6,734 nucleotides of DNA from an uncultured Bacteroidales bacterium (GTDB lineage: Bacteria; Bacteroidota; Bacteroidia; Bacteroidales; UBA932), in assembly GCA_947305045.1 (NCBI GenBank), contig CAMZCW010000127.1, positions 1 through 6,734 on the forward strand, given 5' to 3'. A program made the position numbers and the translations under genes. Each line of letters opens with the position of its first letter. Position 1 is the first letter of the stretch. The notes below the pieces were generated by a model. The model did no database searches. It was not told where the DNA came from and worked only from the letters and a program-made list of their open reading frames with translations. Positions 1 through 5,322 of this stretch are shown here, piece by piece.

Positions 1-186
1 GTTTCTGGCATCGCTTCGGACGGAGATGGCAAGGACCAGCTTCTTGTTGACATAGCGAAGTATGTGACGCCAGTCAATTCTGTCATTCGAGAGAACGCGA
101 TAGAACATGTCTTTGTGACAATCAAAGAGAGACTGCAGCGAACTGCCGACATATAATACTTTTGACAGTATAGTCGTAATGGTTAA
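1..186 (-). pseudogene. IS4-like DDE transposase, N-terminal fragment (runs off left edge, no start)
   Basis: The minus strand reads 62 open codons from 186 down to the window edge. They contain KDMFYRVLSNDRIDWRHIL, which fits the KD-[VM]-FYR-...-N-...-[IV]-[ND]-WR pattern I know from the N-terminal part of IS4-type transposases of Bacteroides relatives. The catalytic DDE core would lie beyond position 1 and is not visible. An in-frame TAA at 187-189 closes the frame on the 5' side, and there is no ATG before the conserved block, so roughly the first 20-40 residues are missing in this frame. A neighbouring minus frame has an ATG at 236-238 and stays open across the same area, so one frameshift near 175-190 could have split the gene; this is inference. 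Codon use is not convincing, because the plus strand has more G-first codons here. The call rests on the motif. It is either a decayed insertion sequence or a gene broken at its start. Confidence 0.5.
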
Positions 187-635
187 TTATGACCCGGAAT
201 ATCCTCTGTCTGATGAAGAGGTTTCCAAACTGGAACATTTCATCGCCAGCTACGAGCCATGGCGAAGAACGGAATGCGGACTTTGTCCGATGTCGGACCT
301 CGGTAAGAGGGTGGAGGTCCAGATTGTTGCCAGCCGCGACTGAATTCGCTGCGGTATAAATGGACTGATACTCCTCCGCTCGCTCCGGGCGGCCAATTTG
401 TACAATATCAAAGTCTTTGTGTGATTTCGTGGAACACTGTGGACTTTTCAGCAATTTCCTGCATAAATCACAGCGCAAAAGTAATACATTTTGGTAAACT
501 GTCAAAATTTTGGCAAAAATTATATGGTACTTGATAAGATTTGCTAAATACCTTATTACAAGTAATTTAATGTTTTGTAATGGTGCTATATCAATTGTGG
601 TGATAGGGTGATATCAAGTGGTAATTATTAGTGTA

Positions 636-741
636 TTGGCACACGTAGAATGTTATCGGAGAGGGCATTTCGGTAACTTTTTTGAAAAATGTGCCAAAAT
701 TTTGGCACACGCTGTCACACGTGTGCCAAATCGTGTGCCAA
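636..741. repeat. cluster of four TTGGCACACG motifs in both orientations
   Basis: The 10-mer TTGGCACACG occurs on the plus strand at 636-645 and 702-711. Its complement CGTGTGCCAA occurs at 720-729 and 732-741. A fifth, partial element (GTGCCAAAA) lies at 691-699. The last four elements fall within about 50 bp and form two convergent sets around CACACGTGTG at 716-725. Four exact 10-mers in about 100 bp of AT-rich DNA are not expected by chance. Such clusters are typical of binding sites for a repressor, a replication initiator or a recombinase, but no protein can be assigned from this window. Confidence 0.75.
690..709. repeat. perfect 20-bp palindrome
   Basis: The sequence GTGCCAAAATTTTGGCAC at 691-708 is its own reverse complement, and the flanking T690 and A709 extend the match to 20 bp with no spacer. 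A palindrome without a loop suits a dimeric DNA-binding protein better than an RNA hairpin. It contains one full TTGGCACACG element (702-711, partly outside) and one half element, so it belongs to the same motif family as the surrounding cluster. Confidence 0.85.
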
Positions 742-744
742 ATC
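721..744. repeat. 2 x 12-bp perfect tandem repeat
   Basis: GTGTGCCAAATC occurs twice back to back, at 721-732 and 733-744, with no mismatch. The 12-bp period is close to one helical turn, so two proteins bound here would sit on nearly the same face of the DNA. The unit is the minus-strand form of the TTGGCACAC motif of the cluster. Confidence 0.85.
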
Positions 745-781
745 GGCTCAAATTTGACAATATCCCAAACGAATAATAGCA

Positions 782-837
782 AACGGAAACAAACGGAATA
801 AGGTTTGTAATTACCTTAATTTCAGTTTGTTTCCGTT
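782..837. repeat. 13-bp inverted repeat with nested hairpin
   Basis: AACGGAAACAAAC at 782-794 is perfectly complementary to GTTTGTTTCCGTT at 825-837, with 30 nt between. Inside, TAAGGT (799-804) pairs with ACCTTA (813-818) around an 8-nt loop, and GTAATTAC at 807-814 is itself palindromic. The left arm also overlaps a direct repeat of AAACGGAA at 781-788 and 791-798. No T-run follows on either strand, so it is not a standard terminator. It lies about 100 bp upstream of the lipoprotein start at 934. A mobile-element end, an attachment site core or a regulator site are all possible. Confidence 0.65.
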
Positions 838-898
838 AGATTTCGTTGATTTCAGTACCTTTTTGAGTACCAATATTTATTTCCCGATGCAAGATTTT

Positions 899-910
899 GA
901 GAGGTGAAGG
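899..910 (+). promoter_or_regulatory. purine-rich Shine-Dalgarno-like stretch that does not fit the likely start
   Basis: GAGAGGTGAAGG lies 4 nt before an ATG at 915, which opens only a nine-codon frame (M-E-K-V-F-V-H-E-T) ending at TAG 942-944. The lipoprotein start chosen for the next gene, ATG 934, is 23 nt from the end of this stretch, which is too far for ordinary use. Bacteroidota rely little on Shine-Dalgarno pairing, so the match may mean nothing. If it is used, the short frame would overlap the lipoprotein start and could couple or tune its translation. Confidence 0.25.
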
Positions 911-933
911 ATTTATGGAGAAAGTATTTGTCC

Positions 934-1398
934 ATGAAACGTAGTCTGCTTGCTGCCGTAATTCTTCTATTGTCTGTCTGCGCTTGCCAGAAACAGGGAG
1001 GGTGCTACTTCCCTCCTGTCAAATATCTCTATGCCGGGGGGCAGGGGGACAATCAATTCCAGATGTGGATTTGGATCTACGAAAACGAAGCGGAACCCGC
1101 CCTGGTACGCTCCGGAATGTGCCGATACATTGACAACCAGCATGTGGATACCGACGAGGAGCGCCTTGCCTGTCATTTCACAGAAAGCGGTTTCACCCTG
1201 GCCGATCCCGGTACCGGAAAAGTCCTGTATACTGCAACGTACGTAGAAAGGGAAGGCTGGCCGAAAGGCCATATTGTCCGTATCTCCTGGAACCACTCAC
1301 CCGGCATCACCTGGGATACCTACGCAAAAGAAAAGGGGTGGCTACAGGAAATGAATCTCCAGGTGCAAATCTGCGAAGGAGACGATATTGTCTATTGA
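934..1398 (+). CDS. small predicted lipoprotein of unknown function
   Basis: The protein has 154 residues and is not recognised. The start was placed at ATG 934 because the protein then begins with a clean lipoprotein signal: MKR, a hydrophobic stretch at residues 5-15, and the lipobox V-C-A-C with Cys18 as the lipidated residue. A longer reading from GTG 904 would add ten polar residues ahead of the signal and is less likely. The mature part is rich in aromatic residues (WIWIYE, WPKGH, ISWNHS, TWDTY) and has Cys23, Cys63 and Cys80 besides the lipid Cys, which could allow a disulphide once exported. No transmembrane helix follows the signal. It is the only plus-strand gene in the window and converges on the minus-strand operon at a shared terminator. 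It is probably an inner- or outer-membrane-anchored periplasmic protein; no function is claimed. Confidence 0.7.
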   Translation: MKRSLLAAVILLLSVCACQKQGGCYFPPVKYLYAGGQGDNQFQMWIWIYENEAEPALVRSGMCRYIDNQHVDTDEERLACHFTESGFTLADPGTGKVLYTATYVEREGWPKGHIVRISWNHSPGITWDTYAKEKGWLQEMNLQVQICEGDDIVY

Positions 1399-1410
1399 CC
1401 GGCTTTTCGT

Positions 1411-1453
1411 CCTCCGCAAAAAACCTTCCACAGTTGCGCGGAGGGCTTTTTTA
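1411..1453. terminator. probable bidirectional rho-independent terminator
   Basis: In the plus direction, CCTTCC (1424-1429) pairs with GGAGGG (1440-1445) around a 10-nt loop with one G-U pair, followed after one base by six T (1447-1452). Six A (1418-1423) upstream can extend the stem. An alternative longer-range stem pairs CCTCCGC (1411-1417) with GCGGAGG (1438-1444). In the minus direction the same inner stem forms with one mismatch and is followed by six T (complement of 1418-1423). It sits between the ends of the convergent genes at 1398 and 1451. The plus-strand T-run overlaps the TAA stop (1451-1453) of the minus-strand gene. Confidence 0.7.
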
Positions 1454-2443
1454 TTCTGTCACGGGGCGGATTAACAGGCCTCGGTCGCGGTCGCTGTTGT
1501 CTGTGTAAATAAAGCCGGAATAGAAGTACATGCGCCAGGCTTCGCCCGGGTATACCGTATAGAGGGAAGAGGACCAGTAGCTCCCGCGCTCCGCCTCGTT
1601 TAGATTGGAGCCGTATCTGTAACCTACGGCGGGAAGGAAGATACTGTTCCCGTTGGAGGCTGTTACCAATTGGCCCTTTACGCCATTCTGTATTCTCCAG
1701 CTTGAAGAGCATTGGGTGCGGAGAGCCTCCCATTCCTCTTCTGTGGGCATTCTCCATTTGCCGCCCAATGTTGCCCTGGCTGCATCATCCGACAAATCCA
1801 AGACGGTCCTGTGATCAATAGGACCATAAGTGGTGGTTGTATTATACTTTGTGAACTCTTCACCATTCCCAAACTTGTACGTTGCCCACGAATAACTGCT
1901 TTTGGGCTCTGTCTCTCCCCAGGCATAGTAATCACCAGCATCCTCTGGATTGGCACAGAGACCATCGGCGGAAAGGTTGGATTTGGCCCAATACAAAGTA
2001 TAGGCGGTTCCATCCTCCCGGATCACTACTACGCCAAGGTCAACGGCGCCTTCCGGACAGTGGACTTCTTTGGTGGTGAAAGACTTTACGGCTCCAAAAT
2101 TAATGTCCACTCCATACTGGTCGTATGACTTGTAATAATAGGTAGTGCTGGACTCCAGGCCGATAACCGTAAAGCCAAACATATTGTTCTTATCCACCCA
2201 TTTTGCCCTTATCTTTTGTCCGTTTTCAAATGATGGATCCTTATCATACATAATACCCACCATCGTATTCCCCACCTTTTGCGGAGAAATGTTAAGGTAG
2301 CCCGTGAGTGTGGCAGAATGTTCTGTTATATCCAAGGCCTCGCCGGTAGTAGTAAGGCCCTCCGGATCTTTCTGCTCTGGAGTACAGGCTGCGCCGGAAA
2401 ACAACAGCGCAAAAGCCAACAATATGGACAGGTAATTCTTCAA
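1451..2443 (-). CDS. FN3-like / Fib_succ_major-type surface lipoprotein with TTG start
   Basis: This 330-residue exported lipoprotein has a signal peptide at residues 1-19 with Cys20 (S-G-A-A-C) as lipidation site. Residues about 32-128 look like a fibronectin-III-type beta sandwich (EHSATLTGYLN near the start, SSTTYYYKSYDQYG near the end, closing with KSFTT). Residues about 134-330 match the Fibrobacter succinogenes major paralogous domain: AVDLG, DYYAWGETEPK, GGKWRMPTEEEWEAL, FLPAVGYRYGS, GSYWSSS and the terminal RGLLIRPV. A short insertion (VVIREDGTAYTLY) precedes the usual WAKSNL segment. Proteins of this build are abundant in gut Bacteroidales and probably surface-exposed; their ligand is generally unknown. 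The start is TTG at 2441-2443, 3 nt after the TAA of the upstream gene. The preceding codons are TTA and that TAA, and the next ATG lies beyond the signal peptide, so TTG is the only start that keeps export. It is the last gene of the operon, ending at the shared terminator. Confidence 0.85.
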   Translation of the reverse strand: MKNYLSILLAFALLFSGAACTPEQKDPEGLTTTGEALDITEHSATLTGYLNISPQKVGNTMVGIMYDKDPSFENGQKIRAKWVDKNNMFGFTVIGLESSTTYYYKSYDQYGVDINFGAVKSFTTKEVHCPEGAVDLGVVVIREDGTAYTLYWAKSNLSADGLCANPEDAGDYYAWGETEPKSSYSWATYKFGNGEEFTKYNTTTTYGPIDHRTVLDLSDDAARATLGGKWRMPTEEEWEALRTQCSSSWRIQNGVKGQLVTASNGNSIFLPAVGYRYGSNLNEAERGSYWSSSLYTVYPGEAWRMYFYSGFIYTDNSDRDRGLLIRPVTE

Positions 2444-2446
2444 TAA

Positions 2447-3007
2447 TTATTGATGAATCTTGTTCTGGAAGCGGGCTTTGTTCATCCGTTTGGCCAGCTC
2501 GTAGCCCAGGCTCTCCATGCCGTCGCCCATTAGATTGATAAACGAGCCATATCGCCCTCCGGCGCCTTTGAGGGTAAGGATCACCGCATTCTGACCTTCG
2601 GGGGTTTCTATGGTTACATCGGCCACGGCGTCACCTTGTTTGGACACCTGGCGGAGGATTAGGGTAACCAGATAGTCCCGCCCTTCCGTGATGGAGGAGA
2701 AATAGACATTCTGAAAACTGCGGTTGAAGCGGTTGTTGGCGCCTTCCACGCAGCGTTCCACCAGGGCGGGGACGCTGGTCGCCAATTCTGGGGACACATT
2801 CAGCCAGTCGGCATAAGAGAGCCCGTTATAGGTGGCATTATCGGCAATAATCTTTACTCCCAGGACCGTGTTTTCCGGGATCCGGATGCCGTTCCATTCG
2901 GCCACCGTCCTCACGGAACCATACCGGCCAAAGTATATCTTACCGTTTTGGGCAAAAGCGGTAAGGCCGATAAAAAGGGCTGCGAGTATGGACAGGCCGG
3001 TTCTCAT
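2447..3007 (-). CDS. small secreted protein of unknown function
   Basis: This is a 186-residue protein with a standard (non-lipid) signal peptide: MRTG, a hydrophobic core and a predicted cut after A-F-A (residue 19), leaving Gln20 as the first mature residue. The rest is soluble, with alternating beta-like segments such as YLVTLILRQV and AVADVTIETPEG in the middle. A glycine-rich stretch, then a helical C-terminus (MESLGYELAKRMNKARF), follow. The only mature-part cysteine is in the ALVERCVEG segment. I do not recognise the family. It starts 3 nt after the stop of the phytase-like lipoprotein gene and ends 3 nt before the TTG of the FN3 lipoprotein gene, so it is almost certainly co-expressed with them and works in the periplasm or at the outer membrane. 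ATG 3005-3007 is the start that gives a normal signal peptide. Confidence 0.8.
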   Translation of the reverse strand: MRTGLSILAALFIGLTAFAQNGKIYFGRYGSVRTVAEWNGIRIPENTVLGVKIIADNATYNGLSYADWLNVSPELATSVPALVERCVEGANNRFNRSFQNVYFSSITEGRDYLVTLILRQVSKQGDAVADVTIETPEGQNAVILTLKGAGGRYGSFINLMGDGMESLGYELAKRMNKARFQNKIHQ

Positions 3008-3010
3008 GTT

Positions 3011-4003
3011 CTATTCGTACTGCAGTTTAACCACCTTGATGTATTCGCCCACCAGGCCGTAGGCGCCGTTCTGGGAATCGGCAATCAGAAGCAGGGTCTG
3101 CGTGCCGTCCGGGAGCACCGGGCCCAGGCACATGCCTTCAAAGTTGGCCAGGTTCAGGGCGCTGGTCCGGAAACTGAGCAGCAGCTTCTTTTCCAGCACG
3201 GGCGCCTTGCAGCGGACCGGGTCCACCTCATAGATGGCAGCCGCCGTGAAAGAGTCCGTCAAAAGCGTTCCCAGGCCGCCCTGTGGAACATAGACTTCGC
3301 GTTCCAGGACCAGGAGCCGTCCGTCGTCCAGCGCGGTAATGGCCGGAATGCCAAACACATAGGCCCGGGCCGATGAAATGGCCGATTGTTCCACGGCCGG
3401 CGGTTCCGCAGCATAGAGGAACTGCTGGGCGGATTCCAGGGTTTCGGCCGAAAAGCTCTGGAAACGGTAGAGTGAATCGGCAATCAAGGGCACCTCCGTG
3501 GTGGTCCAGAAGAGGCCGGTGGCCTCATTATAGGCCAACGCCTCAAAACCCCGGTTGGGGGTGATATAGGAAAGCCCAAACTCCTCCGGCACAGCCAGTG
3601 AAGCCCCTGTAGGCTTGCCGGAAAGATTGTATTCCCGGATGGTCTGGGTGCCCTCCGACGCCACAAACAGCGTATGGCGTCCGGAGGCGTATACTATATC
3701 CTCGTTGTCCAATCCCTTTTCTCCGGAATCATTGGCCTTGAGGCTTGTTGCCAGTACGCTCTCCAGATACCCCAGCGAATCCACTTGCACCACAAAGGAC
3801 TGGATGCCGCCGCCGCGGACTTTGTCGTCCACTACAACAAACTGCTTGCCCTGGACAAAGGAAATTCCGGAATACTGCCCTGCGGGAATGCTCAGCGGGG
3901 TTTGCGGCATTTCCGTAAGCCGGATGGGGCGGGGCGCATCCTGCCCCCGCGCACATCCGCTCATGAAAAAGAGCGTTAGCAGAACCCAAAACCACTTATT
4001 CAT
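3011..4003 (-). CDS. lipoprotein of the esterase-like activity of phytase family (PF13449-type)
   Basis: This 330-residue lipoprotein has a signal peptide at residues 1-16 and lipobox M-S-G-C with Cys17 as the anchor. The mature part reads as a beta-propeller-like fold with the spaced motifs of the phytase-like family: YSGISF (44-49) followed by FVVVDDK, NEDIV (100-104) with ASEG (115-118), NRGFEALAYN (150-159), DGRLLVLER in the middle, and NFEGMCLGP (287-295) with LLIADSQN near the end. The repeated acidic-glycine turns suggest metal binding, as in bacterial beta-propeller phytases, but actual phytase or esterase activity is known for few members and is not shown here. ATG 4001-4003 overlaps the TGA of the transporter gene (ATGA), so the two are translationally coupled. 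The pairing suggests that this exported protein prepares or binds a compound related to the neighbouring membrane protein, which is inference. Confidence 0.8.
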   Translation of the reverse strand: MNKWFWVLLTLFFMSGCARGQDAPRPIRLTEMPQTPLSIPAGQYSGISFVQGKQFVVVDDKVRGGGIQSFVVQVDSLGYLESVLATSLKANDSGEKGLDNEDIVYASGRHTLFVASEGTQTIREYNLSGKPTGASLAVPEEFGLSYITPNRGFEALAYNEATGLFWTTTEVPLIADSLYRFQSFSAETLESAQQFLYAAEPPAVEQSAISSARAYVFGIPAITALDDGRLLVLEREVYVPQGGLGTLLTDSFTAAAIYEVDPVRCKAPVLEKKLLLSFRTSALNLANFEGMCLGPVLPDGTQTLLLIADSQNGAYGLVGEYIKVVKLQYE

Positions 4004-5322
4004 TTTTTACGCAGGAATAAAAGTCCCAAAGCCGTGAATCCTGCATTCAAAAGCAGCAGCTCATAGCTGAAATGGTAGCCGCCGAACCAGGCCTCCGAAT
4101 TCAAATCCAGCACCAGGCACAGCGCCGGCGCCAGCACGCACACAAGCGGCACCCAGCGGTCCCGGACGGCCTTTTTGCTCAAAATCCCAAAGAAGAAAAG
4201 TCCCAGCAGCGGGCCATAAGTGTAGCTGGCCAGCCGGTACACCGCGTCAATGGTGGAGGTGGAATTGAGCACGCTGAAAACAATGATACACACTGCCATC
4301 AGTACGGCCATCCCCACGTGCACCCATCGGCGCAGCCTGTCCGAATCGGCCCGTTTGAGCCCGCCCAGGATGTCCACGGTGAAGGACGTCGTGAGCGCGG
4401 TAAGGGCCGATCCCCCGGCCGGGAAACCGGCGGCAATGAGCCCCACCACAAACAGCACTCCCACGATGGGCGGCAGGAAGGACGAGCAGGCCACTTCCGG
4501 GAACAGAGCGTCCCCCTTGGCGTCAATGCCGTGAAGGGCCGCAAACTGATACAGGTATACGCCCAGAATAAGGAACAGGGCAATGGCAACAATTTGCAAC
4601 ACGCTGGAAACCAAAAGGTTCTTCTGGGAGTCCTTCACATTTTTGCAGGCCAGTGTGCGCTGCATCATGTCCTGGTCCAGGCCTGTTGTGGCAATCACCG
4701 TGAACAGGCCGCCCAGCAGCTGCTTGAAGAAAAACTGCGGGTGGTTCACATCGTCAAACCAGAACACCCGGGCCATGGATTTGTCAAAGACGCCCACTTC
4801 CCGGCCGATGAGTACCAGGCACAGCACCACGGTAAAGAGCATGCAGACGGTTTTAATCATGTCCACCCAAATGACGGACTTCACTCCGCCCCGGAAGGTG
4901 TATATCCATATGAGGAACACAGCCACCACCACAGTAACCCAGAACGGAACGCCCAGGCCCTGGAACAGCAGCAGCTGCAGCGTGGCGCACAGCAGGAAGA
5001 AGCGCACCGACGCCCCCAGCATCTTGGAAATGAAGAAGAACCAGGCGCCGGTCTTATAGGAGGAAAGGCCGAAACGCTGCTCCAGATACTGGTAAATGGA
5101 CACCACCCCCAACTTGAAATACAGCGGCGTGAGCACAAAAGCTATGACCAGATATCCAAGGAAAAAGCCCAGGCACATCTGCAGGTAGCCGAATCCGGCC
5201 GATGCCACCATGCCCGGCACGGACACGAAGGTAACCCCCGAGAAACAGGAGCCTATCATGGCCAGCGCCACCATCCACCAGCTGGTGGACCGGGTTGCAT
5301 AGAAGTCCTTGTTCTTGCTCAT
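4000..5322 (-). CDS. sodium:solute symporter (SSF) family protein, divergent Na2 site, no first helix
   Basis: This 440-residue polytopic inner-membrane protein has about 12 hydrophobic segments. SSF hallmarks are SGVTFVSVPGMV (28-39, first core helix), SIYQYLEQRFG (75-85), YTFRGGVKSVIWVD (141-154), GLDQDMMQR (214-222) and SALTALTTSFTVDI (305-318). Family members usually carry one more N-terminal helix before the segment matching KNKDFYATRS; here the protein begins at that segment. The upstream codons in this frame read polar sequence up to a TGA, inside the LytTR gene, so no longer start would restore the helix. At the helix that carries the Na2 ligands (A361, S364, S365 in vSGLT; S340, T341 in PutP), this protein has A298, P301 and A302, so both hydroxyl side chains are gone. 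The substrate is unknown. ATG 5320-5322 overlaps the LytTR stop as ATGA, and its own TGA overlaps the next start in the same way. Confidence 0.88.
   Translation of the reverse strand: MSKNKDFYATRSTSWWMVALAMIGSCFSGVTFVSVPGMVASAGFGYLQMCLGFFLGYLVIAFVLTPLYFKLGVVSIYQYLEQRFGLSSYKTGAWFFFISKMLGASVRFFLLCATLQLLLFQGLGVPFWVTVVVAVFLIWIYTFRGGVKSVIWVDMIKTVCMLFTVVLCLVLIGREVGVFDKSMARVFWFDDVNHPQFFFKQLLGGLFTVIATTGLDQDMMQRTLACKNVKDSQKNLLVSSVLQIVAIALFLILGVYLYQFAALHGIDAKGDALFPEVACSSFLPPIVGVLFVVGLIAAGFPAGGSALTALTTSFTVDILGGLKRADSDRLRRWVHVGMAVLMAVCIIVFSVLNSTSTIDAVYRLASYTYGPLLGLFFFGILSKKAVRDRWVPLVCVLAPALCLVLDLNSEAWFGGYHFSYELLLLNAGFTALGLLFLRKK

Larger units (their letters stand above)
187..903. other. gene-free, repeat-rich interval, AT-rich from about 480
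   Basis: No convincing gene lies in this stretch of about 717 bases. Positions 187-480 have mixed composition and could be decayed insertion-sequence DNA linked to the transposase remnant on the left. From about 480 to 900 the sequence turns clearly AT-rich, unlike the GC-rich genes to the right. It carries the repeats listed separately, plus minor ones: ATATCAA at 588-594 and 611-617, AGTACC at 854-859 and 866-871 (12-bp period), and ATTTTGGCA at 507-515 echoed at 699-707. No clear Bacteroidota promoter (TTTG with TAnnTTTG at proper spacing) could be placed with confidence, although one is expected here for the plus-strand gene at 934. Confidence 0.6.

Noticed and set aside
1..156. Open plus-strand frame over the transposase fragment
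   Set aside because: Its G-first codon use is better than the minus strand's, but the minus strand carries a specific transposase motif and this frame has no recognisable similarity.
179..343. 54-codon plus-strand frame from ATG 179 (starts MVNYDPEYPLSDEE, contains ECGLCPM), with good G-first codon use
   Set aside because: It is short, opposite the broken transposase 5' region, and resembles nothing I recognise. It could be a real small gene, but the support is too thin to list.
122..505. 127-residue open frame on the minus strand
   Set aside because: Composition is unconvincing, it matches no family I know, and its last third runs out of frame over the transposase motif. At most its part around 180-238 is the displaced start of that transposase.
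591..782. 63-residue minus-strand frame starting at TTG
   Set aside because: It is a translation of the repeat array (IWHTIWHT comes from the tandem 12-mers) in AT-rich DNA. The start codon is poor and there is no domain-like pattern.
754..782. Possible sigma-70-like promoter (TTGACA at 754-759 with TAATAG at 774-779)
   Set aside because: Spacing is only 14 nt, and Bacteroidota primary promoters use a different consensus; there is too little support.
782..837. Inverted repeat as a rho-independent terminator
   Set aside because: No T-run follows the stem on either strand and the loop is long.
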